Shown one piece after another: positions 8,829-16,532 of a stretch of 64,000 nt of DNA. The stretch covers positions 1 through 64,000 of the forward strand of contig UQTR01000001.1 of the NCBI GenBank assembly GCA_900544065.1. Direction: 5' to 3'. This stretch comes from an uncultured Collinsella sp. (GTDB taxonomy: Bacteria > Actinomycetota > Coriobacteriia > Coriobacteriales > Coriobacteriaceae). The notes beneath the pieces were generated by a model, which worked only from the letters and a program-made list of their open reading frames with translations, did not search any database and was not told the origin of the DNA. Within the stretch, counting starts at the first letter, position 1; every line of letters begins with the position of its first letter. A program made the position numbers and the translations under genes.

Positions 8829-9619
8829 TGCCGATCGGACCTGCGCGCATGCCGCTCTTCGATCACCTGGGAGAGCTCCGTCGCCGCCTGACCATCGTGG
8901 TCGTTTCGGTGTTTGCCGCCGCCATCGTGCTGTACTTTGCCACGCCCGTGGTGCTCGATATTCTTGAGGACCCCATCCGCTCCTTTGTGCCGGACGGTAA
9001 GTTTTACATCACCACCACGCTCGGCGGCTTTGGCCTGCGCTTCTCGCTTGCCATCAAGATGGCCGTGGTCATGTGCACGCCCATGATCATCTGGCAGATT
9101 CTGGCATTTTTCCTGCCGGCACTGCGCCCCAACGAGCGCAAGTGGGTTGTGCCCACGGTGCTCGCCTCGACGGTGCTGTTCTTCCTGGGTGCCATCTTCT
9201 GCTACTTCATCATCATCCCGGCGGGCTTTGAGTGGCTCATCGGCGAGACCTCGGCTGTCGCTACGGCGTTGCCCGATCTGGAGAACTACGTCAACATGGA
9301 GCTGCTCTTTATGATCGGCTTTGGTGTGGCGTTTGAGCTGCCGCTCATCATCTTCTACCTGTCCGTTTTCCACATCGTGTCCTATGCGGCCTTCCGCAGC
9401 GCCTGGCGCTACGTGTACGTAGGCCTGCTCGTGGGTTCGGCTGTGATTACGCCCGACGGCTCGCCCGTTACGCTGGGTCTCATGTATGGCGCCCTGCTCT
9501 CGCTCTACGAGATTTCGCTCGCCATCGCTCGCGTGGTCATCACCGCGCGCGAGGGCAAGGAGGGCCTGTTCGTGAGCCGTCTGGACCTGTTCTCGGACGA
9601 CGAGGACGACGAGGAGTAA
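8828..9619 (+). CDS. tatC: Twin-arginine translocase subunit TatC
   Basis: Receptor component of the Tat translocase. 263 residues with six hydrophobic segments; the N-terminal signature MPLFDHLGELRRRL and the conserved F-E of the first periplasmic/cytoplasmic loops are present. The C-terminus is strongly acidic. Its ATG overlaps the stop of tatA, and hypA follows 6 bp later, suggesting one operon tatA-tatC-hypA-hypB. Confidence 0.95.
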   Translation: MPIGPARMPLFDHLGELRRRLTIVVVSVFAAAIVLYFATPVVLDILEDPIRSFVPDGKFYITTTLGGFGLRFSLAIKMAVVMCTPMIIWQILAFFLPALRPNERKWVVPTVLASTVLFFLGAIFCYFIIIPAGFEWLIGETSAVATALPDLENYVNMELLFMIGFGVAFELPLIIFYLSVFHIVSYAAFRSAWRYVYVGLLVGSAVITPDGSPVTLGLMYGALLSLYEISLAIARVVITAREGKEGLFVSRLDLFSDDEDDEE

Positions 9620-9625
9620 ATCGGT

Positions 9626-9982
9626 ATGCACGAGGTTGGCATTGTCAACGGCATACTCGATACAGTGATTCGCGCGGCGCGTGGGGCGGGGGCCTCGCGC
9701 GCCGTTTTGGTAACGCTTCGTATCGGGGATATGACCGAAGTTGTGCGCGAGGCGCTCGACTTTGCGTGGGAGACGTTTCGCGACGAGGACCCGCTCACGC
9801 GCGGCTGCGAGCTTGCCGTGGAGGAGGTCCATCCACAAAGCGAGTGCCTGGACTGCGGCGAGGTCTTTGAGCACGACCGTTTCCATTGCCGCTGCCCCCA
9901 CTGCGGCGGCGCCAACGTGCGCCTGCTGCATGGCCGCGAGCTCGACATCGCCAGTATCGAAATCGAAACCCCCGACGATTAG
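9626..9982 (+). CDS. hypA: Hydrogenase/urease nickel chaperone HypA
   Basis: 118 residues, standard HypA length. The N-terminal MHE gives the nickel site (H2), and the structural zinc motif is visible as CLDC and CPHC pairs around residues 70-95. It works with HypB in inserting nickel into [NiFe] hydrogenases. Neither hydrogenase subunits nor hypCDEF are in the window, so the client lies elsewhere. Placement right after tatC fits because many hydrogenases are exported through Tat. Confidence 0.92.
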   Translation: MHEVGIVNGILDTVIRAARGAGASRAVLVTLRIGDMTEVVREALDFAWETFRDEDPLTRGCELAVEEVHPQSECLDCGEVFEHDRFHCRCPHCGGANVRLLHGRELDIASIEIETPDD

Positions 9983-10036
9983 CCCGCCAGCCACCTGGGG
10001 ACGGGGTATAAAGGGGCCAAAGAAGGAGCGCTAAGT

Positions 10037-10720
10037 ATGGCTGAGAAAACGATTGATATTGCATCGCCGATTTTGTCGCGCAATGAGCGCCTGGCAGATC
10101 AGCTGCGTCAGCGATTTAATGAGGCAGGCACCTATGTGATCAATGTGCTGTCGAGCCCTGGCTCGGGCAAGACCACTACGATTCTGGGCACTAACGAGCG
10201 CCTGCGTGACAAGGCGGGCCTGCGTTGCGCCGTCATCGAGGGCGATATCGCCTCGGATGTCGACGCCATCACCATGAAGGAAGCCGGCATGCCCGCCATC
10301 CAGATCAACACGGGCGGCCTGTGCCACCTCGAGGGCAATATGATTATGGAGGCCGTTGACGCGTTCGACCAGGCGGTGGGCCTTCAAAACATCGACGTCA
10401 TCTTTATCGAAAACGTGGGTAACCTGGTCTGCCCGGTCGACTTTGACCTGGGCGAGAACCTGTCCATCATGATTCTCTCGGTGCCCGAGGGCGACGACAA
10501 GCCCATCAAGTATCCGGGCATCTTCCAGCACGCCGGCGCGCAGCTGCTCAACAAGGTCGACGTGGCCCCGGCTTTCGATTTTGACATGGATAGGTATACT
10601 AAGACACTCGATGACCTCAATCCGCAGGCGCCGCGGTTTGCCGTGAGCGCGCGCAAGGGCGAGGGCATGGATGCCTGGTGCGATTGGCTCATCGGGCAGA
10701 TTGAGCAAGCAAGGGCGTAA
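10037..10720 (+). CDS. hypB: Hydrogenase nickel incorporation GTPase HypB
   Basis: SIMIBI-class GTPase that loads nickel with HypA. 227 residues. The P-loop SSPGSGKTTTI, the switch aspartate in IEGDIASDVD, the metal-site segment INTGGLCHLEG and the base-recognition NKVD are all present. It lacks the N-terminal CxxCGC motif and the His-rich stretch found in some HypB proteins, so it is the minimal form with only the G-domain metal site. Good ribosome site (AAGGAG). Confidence 0.94.
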   Translation: MAEKTIDIASPILSRNERLADQLRQRFNEAGTYVINVLSSPGSGKTTTILGTNERLRDKAGLRCAVIEGDIASDVDAITMKEAGMPAIQINTGGLCHLEGNMIMEAVDAFDQAVGLQNIDVIFIENVGNLVCPVDFDLGENLSIMILSVPEGDDKPIKYPGIFQHAGAQLLNKVDVAPAFDFDMDRYTKTLDDLNPQAPRFAVSARKGEGMDAWCDWLIGQIEQARA

Positions 10721-10774
10721 GTCGGCCGCCATACGGGCGGGCGTAGCCGCAGAGATACGAGATAGGAGCCTCTT

Positions 10775-13369
10775 TTGAAGCTCATCATCGCCGAGAAAAA
10801 CGACGCCGCGCGTCAGATTGCCGAGCGTCTGTCCACGGGCAAGCCCAAAAAGGACAAGGTGTACAACACCGCCATCTACCGTTTTGAGTGGAAGGGCGAG
10901 GAGTGCGTGACGATCGGCCTTGCCGGTCACATCCTTGCGCCCGATTTTTGCGACAGCGTGCTGTTCGATAAAAAGCTGGGCTGGTATTCGGTCACCGAGG
11001 ACGGCGAGATGCTGCCGGCCGATATGCCCGATGGCCTGGCACGTCCGCCCTACGACACCAAGCGCAAGCCGTTTCTTGCCGATGGTATCTCCATCAAGGG
11101 CTGGAAGCTCGAGAGCCTGCCTTACCTCACCTGGGCGCCCGTCATTAAGCTGCCGGCCGAGAAGGAGCTCATCCGCTCGCTCAAGAACCTTGCCAAGAAG
11201 TCCGACAGCGTCATTATCGCCACGGACTTCGACCGCGAGGGCGAACTGATCGGTTCGGACGCCCTCAACAAGGTGCGCGAGGTTGCGCCCGACTTGCCGG
11301 TCGCCCGCGCCCAGTATTCTTCGTTTACCAAGGCCGAGATTACGCAGGCCTTCGATAATCTTGTCTCGCTCGACCAGAACCTGGCCGATGCCGGCGAGAG
11401 CCGCCAGCACATCGACCTCATTTGGGGCGCGGTGCTCACGCGCTACCTGACGCTCGCTAAGTTTGGCGGCTTTGGCAACGTGCGCTCTGCCGGCCGCGTG
11501 CAGACGCCGACGCTCGCCCTGGTGGTCGAGCGCGAGCGCGAGCGTATGGCCTTTGTGCCCGAGGACTATTGGCAGATCCGAGGCATGGGCGCCGCGCAGG
11601 GTGCCGCCGAGGACGATCGCTTTAAGATCGCGCACAAGACGGCGCGCTTTACCGACAAGGATGCCGCCGAGACGGCGTACGGCCACGTCGACGGCGCCAC
11701 GACGGCAACCGTCGCTGCGGTGACCAAGCGCTCGCGCAAGCAGCAGCCGCCCACGCCGTTCGCGACGACCTCGCTGCAGGCTGCCGCCGCGGCCGAGGGC
11801 ATCTCGCCTGCGCGTACCATGCGCATCGCCGAGTCCCTCTACATGGCGGGCCTCATCAGCTACCCGCGTGTCGACAACACCGTGTATCCCGCAACGCTCG
11901 ATCTGGGCGCCGTGGTGAGCGACCTGGCAAAGATCAACCCGGCGCTGGCGCCCGTGTGCAAAAAGGTGCTCGCCGGCCCCATGAAGCCCACGCGCGGCAA
12001 GGTCGAGACCACCGACCACCCGCCTATCTACCCCACGGGCGAGGGCGATCCGTCCACGCTCGATGGCGGCCAGCGCAAGCTCTACGACCTCATCGCCCGT
12101 CGCTTCCTGGCGACGCTCATGGGGCCCGCGACTATCGAGAACACCAAGCTCGAGCTCGATGTGAACGGTGAGCCGTTCGTGGCCTCGGGCGACGTGCTCG
12201 TGACCCCGGGTTTCCGCGAGGCGTACCCGTACGGTCTTAAGCGCGATGAGCAGATGCCGCCGCTTGAGCAGGGCGACACGGTCGACGTGTTCGACATTAA
12301 GCTTGAGGCCAAGCAGACCGAGCCGCCCGCGCGCTACAGCCAGGGCAAGCTCGTGCAGGAGATGGAAAAGCGCGGCCTGGGCACCAAGTCCACGCGCGCG
12401 AGTATCATCGAGCGCCTGTACGCCGTGCGCTACCTCAAAAACGATCCCGTGGAGCCGAGCCAGCTGGGCATCGCCATCATTGACGCGCTGACGCAATTTG
12501 CCCCGCGCATCACGAGCCCCGATATGACCAGCGAGCTCGACGGCGACATGACTCGCGTCGAGCGCGGCGAGGACACCGAAGAGCATGTCGTGACGCACTC
12601 GCGTGCGCTGCTGGCCGGCGTGCTCGACGAGCTGCTCAAGCATACGCAGGAGCTCGGCGACGCCATCAGCGACGCCGTCACGGCCGATGCGCGCGTGGGC
12701 GCCTGCCCCAAGTGCGGCAAGGACCTGGTTATGAAGACGAGCGCCAAGACCCGCGGCAGCTTCATTGGCTGCATGGGCTGGCCCGACTGCGACGTGACCT
12801 ATCCGGTGCCGAGCGGCGTCAAGGTGAGCCCGCTCGAGGGCGAGGCCGCCGTGTGCCCCGAGTGCGGTGCGCCGCGCATCAAGTGTCAGCCGTTCCGCCA
12901 GAAGGCTTTCGAGATCTGCGTGAACCCGAGGTGCCCCACCAACTACGAGCCTGACCTTAAGGTGGGCGAGTGCAAGGTGTGCGCCGAGGCCGGACGCCAT
13001 GGCGACCTGATCGCGCACAAGAGCGAGAAGAGCGGCAAGCGCTTTATCCGCTGCACCAACTACGATGACTGTGGCGTGAGCTATCCTCTACCGGCGCGCG
13101 GTAAGCTCGAGGCGACGGGTGAGACCTGCCCCGAGTGCGGCGCTCCCATCGTGGTGGTCAACACGGCGCGCGGCCCGTGGCGCATCTGCGTGAACATGGA
13201 CTGCCCGACCAAGGAGAAGAAGCCCGCCCGCGGCCGCAAGACCGCGACTAAGGCGAGCTCGGCAAAGAAGACGACGGCGGCCAAGAAGACCACGGCTAAG
13301 AAAGCCACTGCCGCCAAGAAGACGACCGCGAAGAAGTCGACTGCCAAGAAAGCAGCCTCCGACAAGTAA
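10775..13369 (+). CDS. topA: Type IA DNA topoisomerase (archaeal-type TopA) with four zinc ribbons
   Basis: Relaxes negatively supercoiled DNA by single-strand passage. 864 residues. The TOPRIM domain holds the metal motif D151-F-D-R-E-G-E; the active tyrosine is Y363 in LISYPRVDN, a YPR form nearer topoisomerase III and archaeal TopA than the YTR of E. coli TopA. From about residue 640 come four Cys4 ribbons (CPKC...CMGWPDC, CPEC...CVNPRC, CKVC...CTNYDDC, CPEC...CVNMDC) and then a tail of about 45 residues rich in Lys, Thr and Ala. A TTG start at 10775 follows TAGGAG; no suitable ATG is near. The tail probably binds DNA nonspecifically. Confidence 0.93.
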   Translation: MKLIIAEKNDAARQIAERLSTGKPKKDKVYNTAIYRFEWKGEECVTIGLAGHILAPDFCDSVLFDKKLGWYSVTEDGEMLPADMPDGLARPPYDTKRKPFLADGISIKGWKLESLPYLTWAPVIKLPAEKELIRSLKNLAKKSDSVIIATDFDREGELIGSDALNKVREVAPDLPVARAQYSSFTKAEITQAFDNLVSLDQNLADAGESRQHIDLIWGAVLTRYLTLAKFGGFGNVRSAGRVQTPTLALVVERERERMAFVPEDYWQIRGMGAAQGAAEDDRFKIAHKTARFTDKDAAETAYGHVDGATTATVAAVTKRSRKQQPPTPFATTSLQAAAAAEGISPARTMRIAESLYMAGLISYPRVDNTVYPATLDLGAVVSDLAKINPALAPVCKKVLAGPMKPTRGKVETTDHPPIYPTGEGDPSTLDGGQRKLYDLIARRFLATLMGPATIENTKLELDVNGEPFVASGDVLVTPGFREAYPYGLKRDEQMPPLEQGDTVDVFDIKLEAKQTEPPARYSQGKLVQEMEKRGLGTKSTRASIIERLYAVRYLKNDPVEPSQLGIAIIDALTQFAPRITSPDMTSELDGDMTRVERGEDTEEHVVTHSRALLAGVLDELLKHTQELGDAISDAVTADARVGACPKCGKDLVMKTSAKTRGSFIGCMGWPDCDVTYPVPSGVKVSPLEGEAAVCPECGAPRIKCQPFRQKAFEICVNPRCPTNYEPDLKVGECKVCAEAGRHGDLIAHKSEKSGKRFIRCTNYDDCGVSYPLPARGKLEATGETCPECGAPIVVVNTARGPWRICVNMDCPTKEKKPARGRKTATKASSAKKTTAAKKTTAKKATAAKKTTAKKSTAKKAASDK

Positions 13370-13391
13370 CGGCGCGGTCGAAACATTGCCT

Positions 13392-13431
13392 AAAAAACGA
13401 GCGAGGACCCCACGATCCTCGCTCGTTTTTT
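13392..13431. terminator. Bidirectional terminator after topA
   Basis: Perfect 16-bp arms (13392-13407 and 13416-13431, AAAAAACGAGCGAGGA), 8-nt loop, A-run before and T-run after. It serves topA and possibly the convergent zinc-ribbon gene. Confidence 0.9.
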
Positions 13432-13434
13432 TGA

Positions 13435-13492
13435 CCGGCAGTTAGGGACGTTCCTTTTCTGCCGGCAGTTTAGGAACGTCTCTAACTGCCGG
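13435..13492. repeat. GGGACGTTCC hairpin repeat, copy 1
   Basis: 20-nt arms (13435-13454 and 13473-13492; CCGGCAGTTAGGGACGTTCC with one G-U pair) around an 18-nt loop that itself contains GCCGGCAGTT. A second copy is at 14555-14612 and a decayed copy near 56024-56074. All copies are intergenic. Confidence 0.75.
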
Positions 13493-13510
13493 CTCGGGAA
13501 CGACAAAGCG

Positions 13511-14494
13511 CTAGTTCACCTCGACGGGTTTGGCGCCGGGATAGCGCTCCTCAAAGTCTAGGCGGTACTTATTGTCATTGGTACCCGCCACGTTGTCGCG
13601 CGACAGCGGCGCCACGATCTCATTCTTGTGGTCCGCAGGCTTGGCGTATTTCAGGCTGATCTCCCAGGCATCACAGATTGCGTCAATGCGGTGATCCAGG
13701 TCGTCGTACAGGGCGATGATGTCCTTCCAGGAGCTGTAGTTCTTGGAGCTCGTCGGGACGTCCAGGTCCTCGACGATGTCGTAATACTGCTCGATGGTGT
13801 CCTCCGTGCGCTCGGCGACGTCGGCGAGATTTTGACGGGTGGTTCGATCCTCTTCCAGATAGTTGCCGTTGAAGTTCTGCGCGCAGCCACGGACCTGGCT
13901 GTCGAGATCTTCGAGCAGGTCGTAGTATTCGCTCAGGCGACGGTAGAGGTTCTGCTCGGAGAGCGTTGCTTCGCCGCCATCCTCGTCGTCATCGTCATCA
14001 TCGTCGTACAGGCTGTTGGGATCGCCGAGAGGCTTTAGGTCATCGTCGTCGACGTCATGGTGCAGCTTAGCTACCGCGGCAGTCGTCTGCGTGGCGGCGT
14101 TGTCGAACGGTCTGATCGCAAAGAAGATGACCAGGGCGATGATGATCGCCACCAGCACAACGATAACGGCGATAAGCGGCCCGGTGCCGCTCTTTTTGGG
14201 AGCGGGGGTCTGTGGCGAAGCGGGCGCGTATGCGGGAGCCGGCTGCTGTTGGGGCGAGCCGCTCGCGACGGGTATGCGCTGCGTGGTCTCGACGGCCTCG
14301 GTCCTTGCGGCGGGGTCGGGGCTATAGGCGAGGGGGTCGTCCGCCTTGGCTTGCGGCGTATCAAGGGAGCCGGTCTGCTCAAAAGCGGGCTGGCTATCGC
14401 TCGCGGCTGTTTGCTCAACGGGTGCACCGCACGAGGTGCAGAACTTGGCATTATCTGCAAGAAGCTTGCCGCACGAGGCGCAATACCGAGACAT
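13511..14494 (-). CDS. Zinc-ribbon membrane protein with acidic extracellular domain
   Basis: 327 residues, function unknown. The N-terminus is a zinc ribbon (CASCG ... CTSCGAPV). A Pro/Ala/Gln-rich linker follows, then a single membrane helix (GPLIAVIVVLVAIIIALVIF, about residues 113-132), then a predicted extracellular domain beginning with an Asp-rich run (DDDDDDDEDGG). The layout, cytoplasmic ribbon plus one helix plus outer domain, is common in Gram-positive membrane proteins. The ATG at 14494 has AAAGGAG upstream; an ATG at 14512 would add six residues. It is flanked on both sides by copies of the GGGACGTTCC hairpin repeat. Confidence 0.8.
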   Translation of the reverse strand: MSRYCASCGKLLADNAKFCTSCGAPVEQTAASDSQPAFEQTGSLDTPQAKADDPLAYSPDPAARTEAVETTQRIPVASGSPQQQPAPAYAPASPQTPAPKKSGTGPLIAVIVVLVAIIIALVIFFAIRPFDNAATQTTAAVAKLHHDVDDDDLKPLGDPNSLYDDDDDDDEDGGEATLSEQNLYRRLSEYYDLLEDLDSQVRGCAQNFNGNYLEEDRTTRQNLADVAERTEDTIEQYYDIVEDLDVPTSSKNYSSWKDIIALYDDLDHRIDAICDAWEISLKYAKPADHKNEIVAPLSRDNVAGTNDNKYRLDFEERYPGAKPVEVN

Positions 14495-14554
14495 TGCCAC
14501 TCCTTTCGCCACATTTCAATGCAATACGACGATTATACCCAGCACCCCAAAAAG

Positions 14555-14612
14555 CCGGCAGTTGAGGACGTTCCTTTTCGGCCGGCAGTTTAGGAACGTC
14601 CCTAACTGCCGC
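14555..14612. repeat. GGGACGTTCC hairpin repeat, copy 2
   Basis: Left arm 14555-14574 and right arm 14593-14612 pair with three mismatches; the loop again contains GCCGGCAGTT. It lies in the promoter-side gap of the zinc-ribbon gene, upstream of tmk. Confidence 0.7.
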
Positions 14613-14638
14613 CTGAGTAGCCATTGGCTAGGTGGGAT

Positions 14639-14667
14639 TTGGGACGTGCCGAGCACTGGGGTATCAT
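14639..14667 (+). promoter_or_regulatory. Candidate sigma-70-type promoter for tmk operon
   Basis: TTGGGA (14639-14644), 17-bp spacer, TATCAT (14662-14667), 52 bp before the tmk ATG. Confidence 0.6.
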
Positions 14668-14719
14668 GGCTTGGTTGATATATCTGCATTTACGCGCCTT
14701 GTAGGAAGGGGCTGCGCCC

Positions 14720-15403
14720 ATGGCTTTTGAGCCCGCTCAACATAGCTTTATCACGCTCGAGGGCGTCGATGGCGCTGGTAAATCTACGCAGGCGCGCCTG
14801 CTTGCCCGTGCGCTCGAGCTCGCTGGCCACCAGGTTGTGAGCCTGCGCGAACCGGGCGGCACCGCCATCAGCGAAAAGATCCGCGCCCTGCTGCTCGACC
14901 CCGCCAATATGGCGATGGGCGACACCTGCGAGTTGCTGCTCTACGAGGCTGCGCGTGCCCAGCTGGTGCACGAGGTCATAGCCCCCGCCCTTGCGGCCGG
15001 CAAGGTGGTCCTGTGCGATCGCTTCTACGATTCCACGACCTGCTACCAGGCGTTTGCCGATGGCCTCGACCGCCAGATGGTGCGCGACGCCAACAACCTG
15101 GCCGTCGCGGGAACGCACCCGGCGCTCACACTCGTCTACCACATCACGCCCGAGCAGGCGGCGCTACGCATGGCAGCCCGTGGCGCGGCAGATCGCATGG
15201 AGGCTAAGGGCATGGCATTCCAAGAGCGTGTGTACCAGGGATTTTGTGCCATTGCTGCCGAGGAGCCAAACCGCGTAAAGCTCATCGACGCCACTACGAC
15301 CGTCGAGGAAGTTTTCGAGAAGACGGTCGAGCAGGTTCGCGCGTACGGTCTCGATATCCCCCAGGATGCTGTCGCCGCCGCGCTTGCCAAGGAGGCCGAG
15401 TAA
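14720..15403 (+). CDS. tmk: Thymidylate kinase
   Basis: Phosphorylates dTMP to dTDP for DNA synthesis. 227 residues with P-loop EGVDGAGKST, the DRF/Y-type motif CDRFYDST and a lid region with arginines (AARGAADRME). First gene of tmk-holB-ricT, an order kept in many Gram-positive genomes. Confidence 0.95.
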   Translation: MAFEPAQHSFITLEGVDGAGKSTQARLLARALELAGHQVVSLREPGGTAISEKIRALLLDPANMAMGDTCELLLYEAARAQLVHEVIAPALAAGKVVLCDRFYDSTTCYQAFADGLDRQMVRDANNLAVAGTHPALTLVYHITPEQAALRMAARGAADRMEAKGMAFQERVYQGFCAIAAEEPNRVKLIDATTTVEEVFEKTVEQVRAYGLDIPQDAVAAALAKEAE

Positions 15404-15404
15404 C

Positions 15405-16532
15405 ATGGCCCCCGCTCAGGCAAGCCTGCTGGCCAAGCTCGACACCCAAGAGCGCGTGCGCGACTTTTTGACCAATGCCGTCGCTAGCGGTCGCGCATCG
15501 CACGCCTACCTGTTTTTGGGCGCGCCCGGCGCGGGCAAGCTCGACGCCGCGTGGGCGCTCGCCCAAGCCTTCCTGTGCGAGCAGGACGGCTGCGGCGCAT
15601 GCGACAGCTGCGTGCGCGTCTCTCGGCATACGCATCCTGACGTGCACTATTACACGCCCGAGAGCGCCACGGGTTACCTCATCGCCCAGACCCGCGAGCT
15701 GCTCGATGACGTGCCGCTGGCGCCCATCCGCGCCAAGGCCAAGGTCTACATCATCGACCGTGCCGAGCAACTGCGTGCCAACACCGCCAACGCACTGCTC
15801 AAAACGCTCGAGGAGCCGCCCGAGGGCGTTATGTTTATCTTGCTGGGCACCTCGGCCGACGTGATGCTGCCCACTATCGTGAGTCGTTGCCAGTGCGTGC
15901 CGTTTCGGCTGGTATCGCCCGCCGTCGCCGCGCAGTCCGTGAGCCGCGCCACCGGTCAGGAACTTGCGCGTTGCCGCATGGCGGTCGCCGTGGCGGGAAG
16001 CCCCACACGCGGCATCGAGTTTCTTAAGAGCGCCGAGCGCCAGGACGCCCGCCGTCAGATGGTCCGTGCCATCGACTCACTCATTGCCGCCGACGAGGCC
16101 GACGTGCTCAGTCGCGCCAAGTCGCTCATCGTCGCCGTCAAGGCGCCGCTCGCCGAGGTCAAGTCCACGCAGGAAAAGGTACTCGAGCAAAATGCCGACT
16201 ACCTGTCGCGTGGAGCATTGAAGCAGCTTGAGGACCGCAACAAGCGCGAACTCAATGCGCGCGAGCGTTCGGGTATCATGGAAGCGCTGGCGAGCGCGCG
16301 GACGCTCATGCGCGACGTGCTGCTGACACTTCAGGACGAGGCAGCCGACGTGGTTAACGAGGATGTGCGCGACACGATCGGTCGGCTTGCCGCCGCGACC
16401 AATGTTGCGGGTGCCACCCAGGCGCTCGAGGCGGTCGCGACCGCCGAGCGCAACATCGCCAGAAACGTTACTCCCCAGCTGGCCATCGAGGTCATGCTGT
16501 TCGATATCAGGAAGGCACTGAAATGCCGTTAG
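15405..16532 (+). CDS. holB: DNA polymerase III delta-prime subunit
   Basis: Clamp-loader subunit. 375 residues. The N-terminal AAA+-like domain has a degenerate Walker A (GAPGAGKL, with Leu where an ATPase has Thr/Ser), as expected for the non-hydrolysing delta-prime, and a zinc module CGACDSC; SRC (IVSRCQCV) marks the arginine finger. The ATG at 15405 lies one base after the tmk stop, with AAGGAGG upstream inside tmk. It overlaps the next gene by 10 bp. Confidence 0.92.
   Translation: MAPAQASLLAKLDTQERVRDFLTNAVASGRASHAYLFLGAPGAGKLDAAWALAQAFLCEQDGCGACDSCVRVSRHTHPDVHYYTPESATGYLIAQTRELLDDVPLAPIRAKAKVYIIDRAEQLRANTANALLKTLEEPPEGVMFILLGTSADVMLPTIVSRCQCVPFRLVSPAVAAQSVSRATGQELARCRMAVAVAGSPTRGIEFLKSAERQDARRQMVRAIDSLIAADEADVLSRAKSLIVAVKAPLAEVKSTQEKVLEQNADYLSRGALKQLEDRNKRELNARERSGIMEALASARTLMRDVLLTLQDEAADVVNEDVRDTIGRLAAATNVAGATQALEAVATAERNIARNVTPQLAIEVMLFDIRKALKCR

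Noticed and set aside
10031..13018. 995-codon frame opposite topA and hypB
   Set aside because: Antisense shadow of well-supported genes with no ribosome site or domain.
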